The notes: generated by a model not told the origin, from the sequence alone. A stretch of DNA of 9,916 nt from Sphingobium sp. (GCA_030148625.1 JASBTC010000023.1:1-9916); one strand, 5' to 3'. Counted from the first letter of the stretch, positions 1 through 7,200 are shown. A program made the numbers and translations.

Positions 1-1
1 G

Positions 2-292
2 GCCGCCGCCGCCGACCTGGCGCCGGACGGCTTCCTCGACGCCGCCGTGGGCCGCAATCTCTTCGAGCGTTTCGGCTCGGCGATCCTGCAGACCGCGCTG
101 GATATCGGCGTCAACTTGGCGCGCGACAACAGTAGCGGACGCGATGTCATCGTGGCCCTGCCCGGCACGATGCTGTTCGGTCAGCAGAATAATGCGCCGA
201 TCCAGCCGACGCTGAAGATCCGGCAAGGGGCGGCGATTACCGTATTCGTCGCGCGCGATCTCGATTTCACGGGCGTCGAAGCGCGGCGATGA
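2..292 (+). CDS. virB10: VirB10/TrbI-family type IV secretion protein, C-terminal fragment
   Basis: Only the last 96 codons are present; the gene enters from the left edge, reading in the frame that starts at base 2. VirB10 spans the bacterial envelope and links the inner-membrane ATPases to the outer-membrane core of the type IV secretion channel; its C-terminal domain sits in the outer-membrane cap. What identifies it is the typical VirB10/TrbI ending: a glycine- and alanine-rich helical stretch (ERFGSAILQTALDIGVN), then NAPIQPTLKIRQG and the closing strand ITVFVARDLDF followed by TGVEARR and the stop. The GTG at position 47 is an internal codon, not the start. The TGA stop at 290-292 overlaps the ATG at 289 that should start virB11, as expected for a translationally coupled virB10-virB11 pair. 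Family assignment is secure; plasmid versus chromosomal origin cannot be told. Confidence 0.87.
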   Translation, partial: AAAADLAPDGFLDAAVGRNLFERFGSAILQTALDIGVNLARDNSSGRDVIVALPGTMLFGQQNNAPIQPTLKIRQGAAITVFVARDLDFTGVEARR

Positions 293-473
293 GCGAGGTC
301 GCGGCCAACGGCGCGAGATAGCTGCGCAGATAGATCGCGCCGACGTCACCGATATCTATATCAACCGGCCAGGCGAGGTCTGGGTCGAGAGCCTGGCGGG
401 CGCGATCGAGCGGCATGAGGCGCCGTTACTGGACGAAGCGACGCTGGCGCGACTCGCCCGCCAGATCGCGGCC
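289..473 (+). pseudogene. virB11: 5' part of virB11, reading frame broken near the start
   Basis: The natural start is the ATG at 289, overlapping the virB10 stop by the pattern ATGA. That frame gives MSEVAANGAR and then hits TAG at 319-321, with a second TAG at 331-333. The VirB11 sequence resumes in another frame: from about 336 onward the frame used by the downstream ATPase reads ADVTDIYINRPGEVW, a highly characteristic VirB11 N-terminal motif, and continues without a stop through ERHEAPLLDEATLARLARQIAALS. No ATG, GTG or TTG lies in that frame before the TTG at 474, so the conserved residues at 336-473 have no start of their own. From the ATG to the stop at 1268 is 980 bases, not a multiple of three. 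A small deletion or indel between about 310 and 335 fits, and the usual tyrosine/leucine-rich stretch before the DVTDIY motif also looks shortened. A sequencing error would look the same. Confidence 0.72.
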
Positions 474-1268
474 TTGTCCAACCAGGGGATCAGCCGTGCG
501 CATCCCTTGCTGTCGGCCGCCTTGCCCGATGGTGCGCGCGTGCAGATCGTCGCTCCGCCGGCCACGCGCGGGCCGATCGCGCTCGCCATCCGCAAACATG
601 TTTCCGCCGATCTGACGCTGGCCGACTATGTCGCGAGCGGCGCCTTTGCGGCGACACGGCGGGATGGGCAGGGCGCGGCCTCGGACATCGATGCCCGGCT
701 GGCGGCCTTGCTCGACGTCGGCGACATTGCCGGCTTGCTTGGCGAAGCGGTACGCGCGCGCCGGAATATCCTGGTTTCGGGCGGAACCTCGACGGGCAAG
801 ACGACTTTCCTCAACGCGCTGATCCGCGAGATCCCGGCCGGGGAGCGACTGATCCTGATCGAGGACACGCCCGAACTGCATTTGCGCCATGCCAATGCGG
901 TCGGGCTGCTTGCGGCGCGCAGCGAACTGGGCGAAGCGCGGGTGACGGCGGAGGACCTGCTTGCCGCATCGCTGCGCATGCGGCCCGACCGGATCGTCGT
1001 CGGTGAGTTGCGCGGGCCCGAGGCGTTCACGTTCCTGCGCGCGGTCAACACCGGCCATCCCGGATCGATGACCACCGTCCATGCAGACAGTGCGGCGCGC
1101 GCGATCGAGCAGATCACCTTGCTCGTGCTCCAGGCCGGTGCCGGGTTGAATCGCGAGGACATCCATCATTATGTCCGCAGCACCGTCGATGTGTATGTGC
1201 ATCTGGAACGCACCGGCGGGCGCCGCCATGTTGCGGAGATTGTGCTGGGGCATCAACTGGTGCGCTGA
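474..1268 (+). CDS. virB11: VirB11-family T4SS hexameric ATPase (main body)
   Basis: VirB11 is a cytoplasmic hexameric ATPase at the base of type IV secretion systems that powers substrate transfer and pilus assembly. This open frame of 264 codons holds the end of the N-terminal domain (SRAHPLLSAALPDGARVQIV, then IALAIRKH) and the whole RecA-like domain. Walker A is GGTSTGKTT at 780-806, the Asp box LILIEDTPEL at 849-878, the Walker B-region signature GELRG at 1002-1016, and the His box GHPGSMTTVHA at 1053-1085, so every catalytic motif is intact. The TTG at 474 is only the first possible initiator in this frame; it lies inside the conserved domain and is unlikely to be the natural start, because about 50 family residues lie upstream (see 289-473). 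A product from 474 would lack much of the N-terminal domain used for hexamer packing. Family members usually have about 330-340 residues. It follows virB10 directly and appears to be the last virB gene here. Confidence 0.9.
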   Translation: MSNQGISRAHPLLSAALPDGARVQIVAPPATRGPIALAIRKHVSADLTLADYVASGAFAATRRDGQGAASDIDARLAALLDVGDIAGLLGEAVRARRNILVSGGTSTGKTTFLNALIREIPAGERLILIEDTPELHLRHANAVGLLAARSELGEARVTAEDLLAASLRMRPDRIVVGELRGPEAFTFLRAVNTGHPGSMTTVHADSAARAIEQITLLVLQAGAGLNREDIHHYVRSTVDVYVHLERTGGRRHVAEIVLGHQLVR

Positions 1269-1352
1269 ACCGAAACGCTCGCTTGTGTGGCGTGGCACGG
1301 CGCGGTAGGCTGCGATATGCGCCGCAGGGGACGGCGCGGGGAGGCCCGACTC

Positions 1353-1802
1353 ATGACCGATCAAGACGAAACGTTCGAAACGCCGTTTGCGGCCGCCGTG
1401 ACGCGTCGTGGCGCGATCGGCGGCGCGGTTGGCGGCGCCGCGGCGCTGTCGATCGCCGGAACCGCACTGCCCGCGATTGCCGCTGTTTCGGATACGGGCG
1501 AGGGCGGCGTGCGGGTGTTCACCGGCCGCTATCCGATCGATGCCACCAGAGAGGTCGAGGGCTATTTCGCGGCGCCTGCCGGCGGGCGTCAGCTCGAAGT
1601 GGTCGTGCTGGTGCCGAATGCCGGAACGACGACGGCAGCGGCGCAGGATGCCGCGCGCACCTTCGCTGCCAGGGGCGTGATGGCCGTTGTGCCGAGCCTG
1701 CCTGCCGAGCGCGAGGCGATGATCGCCGAGCTGCGCGATGTGGCGCCCGGGATGACCGGCATGGCGCATGGCAACGGAATTGTGCGGATCGTCGGGGTCT
1801 GA
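1353..1802 (+). CDS. Tat-signal protein resembling the N-terminal part of a dienelactone hydrolase
   Basis: 149 codons. The ATG at 1353 is preferred over an in-frame ATG at 1287 because a purine-rich GGGGAGG ends 9 bases upstream of it and because it places a twin-arginine signal near the N-terminus: TRR at residues 17-19, a hydrophobic Ala/Gly run at about 20-41 and a probable cleavage at AIA-A (about 43). The mature part reads EVEGYFAAPAGG, then LEVVVLVPNAG, then ARTFAARGVMAVVPSLPAE. This matches the order of dienelactone-hydrolase-like alpha/beta-hydrolases (substrate-strand lead-in, beta strand, helix, 'GY.a..P.L'). Such enzymes are about 230-300 residues and use a Cys or Ser, Asp, His triad located further downstream; none of that is present. 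The protein ends with VRIVGV just before a repeat-rich gap, so it is probably a truncated remnant. The family assignment is tentative; an unrelated small periplasmic protein is possible. Confidence 0.5.
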   Translation: MTDQDETFETPFAAAVTRRGAIGGAVGGAAALSIAGTALPAIAAVSDTGEGGVRVFTGRYPIDATREVEGYFAAPAGGRQLEVVVLVPNAGTTTAAAQDAARTFAARGVMAVVPSLPAEREAMIAELRDVAPGMTGMAHGNGIVRIVGV

Positions 1803-1814
1803 CGACAAGACGAG

Positions 1815-1846
1815 CGCCCAATCGATTTTGCCGTACAAAATGGGCG
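1815..1846 (+). other. Bulged hairpin downstream of the hydrolase-like gene
   Basis: A perfect 6-bp stem ATTTTG (1825-1830) and CAAAAT (1836-1841) with loop CCGTA is extended outward by CGCCC (1815-1819) pairing with GGGCG (1842-1846), with five unpaired bases on the left arm. It begins 12 bases after the stop at 1802 and could end transcription of the + strand genes, but no run of T follows, so it is not a classical intrinsic terminator. Confidence 0.3.
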
Positions 1847-1923
1847 GGCGCGTAAAGCGTGTCCGCCTTTGCCTGCTCGCAATTGGCGAAAGCGAACTAA
1901 AAGATTCAGGAGTGAGACAAAAT

Positions 1924-2011
1924 CCGTTGGGACTGAGCCTGTCGAAGTCCTGTTCTTCTTCAGTTCTGGGCCCAGAAAAGGGCAGGGCTTCGACAAGCTC
2001 AGCCCGAACGG
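1924..2011. repeat. REP-like imperfect inverted repeat of the sphingomonad type
   Basis: Two 29-base arms, 1924-1952 and 1983-2011, are inverse complements at 25 of 29 positions; the right arm contains CTTCGACAAGCTCAGCCCG and the left arm its variant ACTGAGCCTGTCGAAGTCC. Between them lies a perfect 14-bp palindrome TTCTGGGCCCAGAA at 1964-1977. From memory, the core CTTCGACAAGCTCAGC is a dispersed extragenic repeat in Sphingomonadales, often found as head-to-head pairs. Here it lies between two convergent transcription units, a usual place for REP or BIME elements, where it may stabilise RNA 3' ends or bind a REP-associated transposase. No transposase gene is nearby. Confidence 0.75.
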
Positions 2012-2098
2012 TATGTCGGGCATATCTGAGTTGATGGCGTGTGCTTCAAGTCAGATGGATCTGATTGGATCTCGTCACAACCCGTTCTGAGTCATGGC

Positions 2099-2123
2099 CC
2101 GTCGCGCTTCAATTGCGCGACGG
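2099..2123 (-). terminator. Hairpin straddling the stop codon of the last collar gene
   Basis: A perfect 9-bp stem, CCGTCGCGC at 2099-2107 and GCGCGACGG at 2115-2123, with a 7-base loop that contains the stop codon of the - strand gene (2109-2111). It could define the 3' end of the collar-gene transcript. On the - strand no T run follows it (TTTTT precedes it instead), so intrinsic termination is doubtful and a role in RNA 3' stability is equally likely. Confidence 0.4.
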
Positions 2124-2651
2124 AAAAACCCCGACCAATGCGACGATCCAGTTCAGGACAAGGAAGGGCTGGCGGTTTTCGTGCGGCTGGCTACCGCCGA
2201 CACTGCTGACGATACCGGGCGCCATCGACCCGGCCGGCACCGCCGTATCATAGACGCTTACCGCAAAATTGGCACCCTGGCTCGGAACCCCGATCGACTG
2301 CCCGAGCGACCGGCCGGCGGCCGGCGTATTGACATTGCTGAGCGCGGCCGTGGCGGCGTCCGCGGTCAGGAAATGGGTATGCTGGGGCATTTCGTTCAGG
2401 GTGAGGGTGTGAAACTCCTGACCACCCGCCTGGCCTTCAGTAAAGCCGCTGCCCATATGGATCGGCACCCTGCCGCGCAGATCGGGCAGTGCAAAGGTGG
2501 TCTGGCCGTTCCCGCCATACATGGTGCCGAACAGCGAAAATAATGCCTGGTTCTGGTTGATCGGCAGAAATTGGCCATTGCAAAAGGCCCAGCCTTTCGG
2601 CGCGAAATTCCAGCTGATCATTTTCAGCTCACCCAGAAATGGCGTGCCCAT
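2109..2651 (-). CDS. Tail-collar domain protein, MdpB-like (third gene of the trio)
   Basis: 180 residues, read leftward, last in a run of three paralogues. An ATG ten codons upstream is open, but the start at 2651 is chosen because AGGAG lies 7 bases before it and because all three paralogues then share the same N-terminus. The collar block is at residues 20-67: GWAFCNGQ (20-27), YGGNG (45-49), FALPDLRGRVPIHMG (53-67). MPQHTH follows with His91 and His93, then GGSQPHEN near the C-terminus and the ending NWIVALVGVFPSRN. This is the Pfam 'phage tail collar' family that includes microcystin-dependent proteins such as MdpB. In phage T4 gp12, which carries the related domain, an HxH motif from three chains holds a metal ion in a receptor-binding trimer; trimerisation and metal binding here are inferred by analogy. 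There is no signal peptide or membrane segment. The cellular role of bacterial members is not established. Confidence 0.88.
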   Translation of the reverse strand: MGTPFLGELKMISWNFAPKGWAFCNGQFLPINQNQALFSLFGTMYGGNGQTTFALPDLRGRVPIHMGSGFTEGQAGGQEFHTLTLNEMPQHTHFLTADAATAALSNVNTPAAGRSLGQSIGVPSQGANFAVSVYDTAVPAGSMAPGIVSSVGGSQPHENRQPFLVLNWIVALVGVFPSRN

Positions 2652-2705
2652 ATTCGAACTCCTAAAATATCGGGCCGGCATGCACCGGCAGCAATGACGA
2701 CGATT

Positions 2706-3251
2706 TTAGTTCCGCGCCGGGAAAATCCCCTGCAAGGCGATGCAGAAATTGAGCGTCAGATACGGCATCATATTATTGTGTGGCAGGCCGCCTCCCGCCA
2801 GCGCGAGGCCAAAGGGGCTCATCGGCGTGGCTGGGGTGGCGATATTGCTGTACATCCTACCGGTATTCGATACCTGGATATTGCCCTTGATCGCCTTCGC
2901 GAGCTGGCCGTTGGCGGCGGTGGGGCTGTTGGCGTTCACCGTTGTTGCGCTCAGGACATGCTGGTGCGCCGGCATCTCGCTCTGAAGCAAGGTGACGAAC
3001 TCCGACCCCTGGATCTGGCCCTGGTCCCAGAGCTGCAATCCGTTGCCCTGGCCCCAAAAGGTGGCGCAGGAGCCCTGGAGATCGGGGAGGGCGAAGGTTG
3101 ATTTGCCGTCGCCGCCATACATGGTGCCGAGCAGCGAGAAAAGCGCGGTGTTCTGCGAGATCGGCAGCAACTGGCCGTTGCAAAAGGCCCAGCCGCGGGG
3201 GGGGAAGTTGAACCCGAACACGCGGATCTCGGCGACGAATGGACTGCTCAT
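2706..3251 (-). CDS. Tail-collar domain protein, MdpB-like, divergent middle paralogue
   Basis: 181 residues, middle of the three tandem genes; 54 bases separate it from the next gene and 44 from the previous one. The ATG at 3251 has GGAG 6 bases upstream and aligns with its paralogues; the frame is open 75 codons further upstream, but that part overlaps the preceding gene. It keeps GWAFCNGQ (20-27), YGGDG (45-49), FALPDLQG (53-60), MPAHQH (His96 and His98) and the ending NFCIALQGIFPARN. Two conserved segments differ: the usual GR(V/I)P.H.G after the LPDL motif is replaced by GSCATFWGQGNG, with an extra Cys, and the usual GGSQPH is GGGLPH. It may therefore recognise something different or serve as a distinct subunit of a mixed assembly. 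Its N-terminal coding DNA is strikingly close to the 2109-2651 gene, pointing to tandem duplication. No export signal is seen. Confidence 0.88.
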   Translation of the reverse strand: MSSPFVAEIRVFGFNFPPRGWAFCNGQLLPISQNTALFSLLGTMYGGDGKSTFALPDLQGSCATFWGQGNGLQLWDQGQIQGSEFVTLLQSEMPAHQHVLSATTVNANSPTAANGQLAKAIKGNIQVSNTGRMYSNIATPATPMSPFGLALAGGGLPHNNMMPYLTLNFCIALQGIFPARN

Positions 3252-3295
3252 AAGCGGCTCCAAAAAAAGTGCGGCGCACGCGCCGGATGGATTGC

Positions 3296-3838
3296 TTAGT
3301 TCTGGCTCGGGAAAATGCCGAACAGCGAAATGATGTAGCTGATCGCCAATGTCGGCTGGAAATTGTCGTGCGGCTGGCTGCCGCCTGCCGGGCCGATGCT
3401 GGCACTGTTCAGCACCACTTGGCCGTTCGCGATGTCCGCCGGGGTCTTGTAGGTGTTGACGCTGCCCGAACTGCAATTGGCGAGCACGGTGTTGTTCGCC
3501 GGCGTGCTGGTGGATCCCGGGGCGTTGGACACTTGCGGGGTGTGCGTGTGGTTCGGAATCTGCTGCGTGGTCAGCGTCACGCTTTCGACGCCGGCCGCCT
3601 CGCCCAACTGATAGTTCTGCGAGAGGCCAGGCCCCTGGCCGGCATGGAGCGGTATGCGCCCCTGCAGATTGGGAAGCGCGAAGGTTTCCTGGCCGTCGCC
3701 GCCATAGGTGGTGCCGATCAGGTTGAAGAGCGCATCATTTTCCGAGATGGGCATAAGCTGACCCCGGCAGAACGCCCATCCGGCAGGTGCGAAATTGCCC
3801 CCGAACATGCGAATCTCGCCGATATAAGGCTGCGACAT
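3296..3838 (-). CDS. Tail-collar domain protein, MdpB-like (first gene of the trio)
   Basis: 180 residues, promoter-proximal gene of the leftward trio. The ATG at 3838 has GGGGAG 9 bases upstream. The protein reads MSQPYIGEIRMFGGNFAP, GWAFCRGQ (20-27), YGGDG (45-49), FALPNLQGRIPLHAGQGPG (53-71), IPNHTH with His97 and His99, then a Ser/Thr/Asn-rich variable stretch, then GGSQPHDN and the ending SYIISLFGIFPSQN. This is the most family-typical of the three. The middle stretch, where the three paralogues hardly align, is where family members usually vary and is the likely receptor or ligand-facing part. No phage structural genes surround it, so the domain name does not imply a prophage. The likely promoter at 3956-3984 and a leader of about 110 bases precede it. 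Confidence 0.88.
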   Translation of the reverse strand: MSQPYIGEIRMFGGNFAPAGWAFCRGQLMPISENDALFNLIGTTYGGDGQETFALPNLQGRIPLHAGQGPGLSQNYQLGEAAGVESVTLTTQQIPNHTHTPQVSNAPGSTSTPANNTVLANCSSGSVNTYKTPADIANGQVVLNSASIGPAGGSQPHDNFQPTLAISYIISLFGIFPSQN

Positions 3839-3860
3839 CGGCCCTGACTCCCCGTTGATG

Positions 3861-3879
3861 GGGCAGCCGCAAGCTGCCC
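3861..3879 (-). promoter_or_regulatory. Hairpin in the leader of the collar-gene transcript
   Basis: GGGCAGC (3861-3867) and GCTGCCC (3873-3879) form a perfect 7-bp stem with a 5-base loop. It lies 22 bases upstream of the first collar start codon, inside the predicted 5' leader and just before the GGGGAG ribosome site at 3848-3853. It could tune translation or RNA stability; no T run follows in either direction, so it is not a terminator. Confidence 0.35.
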
Positions 3880-3955
3880 GTTCAGAAACCGGTCGGGTAA
3901 TGCGGCCCCGCGCTCGATATCATCGGCGCTTTTCGTTCCCCCACCGAATAGCGCT

Positions 3956-3984
3956 ATTTTGTTCCCGCGGGCGGGCGCTGTCAA
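3956..3984 (-). promoter_or_regulatory. Predicted sigma-70 promoter of the collar-gene operon
   Basis: On the - strand a perfect -35 hexamer TTGACA (3984-3979) is followed after 17 bases by CAAAAT (3961-3956), which matches four of six positions of the -10 consensus, including the key A and final T. Transcription would start near 3949, giving a leader of about 110 bases to the ATG at 3838. The three collar genes have short gaps (44 and 54 bases) and no promoter of comparable quality between them, consistent with one operon. Confidence 0.55.
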
Positions 3985-4298
3985 ACAATCACTTCAGTGT
4001 GGCGACAGTTTTCTGTGCCGGAGGTCGATATGCAGGCTCCCCTCCGTTTCGGTGGGACGGGGTGTTCCGCCCTCAGCCTTTGTGCTGGTGAGATTCACAA
4101 TCCTGTGTCATTAAGTACCGTTATTAAGGATGCAAAGCCAATGGGGTGGCTTGTCCGCGTCTGTTCAAGGGGTTGAGCGGGTGGGGCTGTCCGGGCGGTG
4201 CTCCGTCGACGTGACGAAACATAAGATCGATTTAGTCGTTGGGCGGTCACAAGGGGCGACTAGTGCGTCTTGCGGCTCGACATTTGGGGGTGGATGCC
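3985..4298. other. Intergenic control region upstream of the giant gene
   Basis: About 310 bases without a credible gene. I see no convincing sigma-70 promoter for the + strand gene. An AT-rich island at 4108-4128 carries the direct repeat ATTAAG at 4110-4115 and 4123-4128 (13-base period) and stands out from the GC-rich surroundings; immediately before it lies a short inverted repeat GTGA-GAT-TCAC (4088-4098). These are the best candidates for a regulator site or promoter. The purine-rich GGGGGTGGA at 4286-4294 is the likely ribosome site for the ATG at 4299. Short open frames here lack coding character. Confidence 0.4.
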
Positions 4299-7200
4299 AT
4301 GGCGTTTCTCGTAACGAATCCGGACAATGAAACCGACGGCGGGTCGCTGGAACTCGACGGGCTTTCGTCGATCGTCTCGGCCGATGTCGGCGGTACCACC
4401 TATGTCTTCGCCGCGGGCGGCGTCGACAACGGCATCAGCGTCTTCAGCCTGGGGCTGAATGGTGCGCTGACCAATGTCTCGAACGTCACCGATTCTGGTG
4501 CTCTCAACCTCGTAGGCGCTCGGGGGCTATCCATCGGGGTGACCGACGGCAACACCTATCTGTTCGCGGCGGGCGCCGGCGACAATGGCGTCAGCGTCTT
4601 TCGCGTCAGCGCGGCTGGAGCGCTGACTCCCGTTGCTGACATCAACGATGCCGGCGCGCTTAATCTGGGCGGAGTCGCGGATACGGCCACCGTGCGCGTG
4701 AGCGGCAATACCTATATGGTGGCGGCCGGCGCGAATGACGATGGTCTCAGCGTTTTCCGGGTGGCGGGCGACGGCGCGCTGACCAGCGTCTACAATCTCG
4801 GCGACAACGGCACGCTCGAACTCGACGGCGCGAACTCGCTTGCGACCGCGATGATCGGCGGCACCGCTTATCTGTTCGCGGCCGGTGGCGTCGATGACGG
4901 CGTCAGCGTCTTCAGCGTGGCCGCGAATGGCACTTTGGCCAGCACCAGCAACGTCACCGACGATGCCACGCTGAAGCTGGACGGTGTCAGCGACCTAGCG
5001 ACCGCCGTGGTTGGCGGCGTGACCTATCTGTTCGTCACCGGCGCCGCGGACAATGGCGTCAGCGTCTTCTCCGTCAACGCGTCGGGCATTCTCACCAATG
5101 TCGCCAATGTCACCGACAGCGCTTCGCTCCGGCTGGCTGGAGCGAACAGCGTCAGCGTCACGACGATCGGCCAGACCAGCTATCTCACCGTCGGCGGCAC
5201 GGAGAATGGCATCAGCCTGTTCCGCGTTAACGCCGGCGGCTCATTGACGCATGTCGAGAATATCGATGACGCTGGTTCGCGCGAGCTTGCCGGCACGAGC
5301 ACCACTGCTGTCGCCAGCGTCGGCGGCGCCAATTATCTGCTAGCCGGCGCCACGATCGACGATGGCGTCAGCGTGTTCGGCAGCAAGCCCAGCGGGCAGC
5401 TTTTCTTCTTCGGCCAGGGCAATCCTACCGACGCGCGGCTGAGCTATGTCAACAATGATGGCGGCAACCAGACCATCATCGTCGACAATAATCCAACCCT
5501 CGATCTCATCACCAGCACACCGCAGGAAATGGGCGTCGATACCGCGGCGGGCTTCTATTTCGCGATCGTCAATGGCGGTAATCTGGGCACCGACGCGAGG
5601 CTGGTGCGCGGTTCGCTGACCGGTGGCGCCGTTACCACAGTTGTGACCTATGACAGTGTCGGCGACATCGTCAACGCACTCTATGTCGATGTCATCGGCC
5701 ACAAAATCTATGTCGGCATACAGGATGCTTTCGGGGGTGCTCCCACGCTTACCGGCATTCGGGAATATTCATATGACCCGCTTACCGGCGCCACAACCGA
5801 TCTGGGTTTCCTGGTGACGAGCGCTACGGACTCGCGCGGGCAGGAAAGCGGCTTTGATATACTCGATCCGCGCGATTTCGCGTTCGACGCCTCGATCGGG
5901 CGGCTTTTCTATACGGAGTTTCTGACCGGTGGTGTAAATGTCGTCGGTATCTTCAGGCTCGATATTGCCAATCCTGCCGCAACGACACAGCTGGTCAGTC
6001 AGGCGCAGTTCGCCGATGACGGTTCGAACGGATTCATCATCGATGTCGAAGTCGATATCACGACCGACCTCGTCTATTTCACCACGGAATCCCGTCGACC
6101 GTTCGATCCGGGCGATCCGGCCAATCCGGACTATGTCGCTTCGCAAAACGCGATCTGGTACATTTCCGAGAATGCCAGCAACGGCACCGCGACCAAGGTC
6201 ACGCTGGTCGGCTTGCCAGGCGGGCATCCTTTCTACCCGGGCAATATGGTCTTCGATCAGGGGACCCGCCAGATCTATGTGACCTCGGAGGGTAACGGGA
6301 TCAGCGGCACGCCGGTCGACGATGTCATCTTCGTCTTCCAGCTCGACGGCGCTGGCACCACCGCGACGCTGATCAACACGATCTCCGCCCTGCCGCAATT
6401 CACGGAGGATCAGGCCAATCTGGGTGGCCTGACCTTTAACAATCTTCCGGTGCTCTCCGGCGTCAACGGCACAGCCAGCGTGATAAACGAGCAGCAGGTG
6501 GCCGCGACGACTTTGTTGACCGGCGCGCCGAGCATCACCGATGTCGATGGCGATCATCTGTCTTCCGCGACGGTGCAGGTCACCGGTGGCACGTTCAGCT
6601 CGAACGAGAGCAGTACCAGCGACGATCATCTCGGTTATGGCGCGGGCAAGGTGATTTCCGGCCCGATCGCGGGCACCAACATCACCGTGTCGTGGAATGC
6701 GGCCACTGAGACGCTGACGCTGACGGGTTATGATACGATCGCCAATTACCAGGCGGTGCTCAGCGGGATCACGTTCTGGTCGACGGGCGACAACCCGACC
6801 AATTACGGGCTCAACACCAATCGCACCATCACCTGGACGGTCAGCGACGGCGCGCTTAACGTGCCTGGCGGTTCACAGAACAGCGCGACCACCACGATCA
6901 ATATCGCCGCGGTCAACGACGCGCCGGTGAACAGCGTCGGCGGCACGCTGACGCTTGCCGAGGATGCGACCGGCGTCGTCGTCACCGGCGTCTCCATTTC
7001 CGATCCTGACGCCAATCCCGCGCTCGACAATGTCTCGGTCACGCTGAGCGTCCAGCGTGGCACGATTTCGCTGCTCACCAATGTGGCAGGCGGCCTCTCC
7101 GCCGGTGATATCGTCAGCGGCAACGGGACCGGCACGATCGTCATCAGCGCGCCGCTGAACGAGATCAACGCGACGCTCGCCGCGAGCGGCCTCACCTACA

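Noticed and set aside
1287..1352. Longer N-terminus for the hydrolase-like protein from the ATG at 1287
   Set aside because: It would put 22 Arg/Gly-rich residues before the twin-arginine signal and lacks the good ribosome site seen before 1353.
426..1838. A 470-codon open frame on the - strand across virB11 and the hydrolase-like gene
   Set aside because: Low-complexity Arg/Gly/His-rich translation antisense to two recognisable proteins; a shadow of GC-rich coding DNA.
2109..3838. Prophage tail region
   Set aside because: The collar domain name suggests phage, but no tail tube, baseplate, portal, lysis or integrase gene is near, and the three genes match the stand-alone MdpB-like bacterial family.
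3269..3847. A 192-codon open frame on the + strand over the collar genes
   Set aside because: Antisense to a well-supported collar protein; no ribosome site or recognisable motif.
4111..4127. Possible CtrA site (TTAA-N7-TTAA) upstream of the giant gene
   Set aside because: The two TTAA halves are 9 bases apart, not 7, so the spacing does not fit the CtrA consensus.
4130..4330. A 66-codon open frame starting upstream of the giant gene and overlapping its start
   Set aside because: No ribosome site, no motif, and it runs into the clear start of the giant protein in another frame; more likely 5' untranslated sequence.
5769..6629. A 286-codon open frame on the - strand within the giant gene
   Set aside because: Antisense to the second propeller-like domain and composed of Arg/Asp/Ile-rich filler with no family signature.
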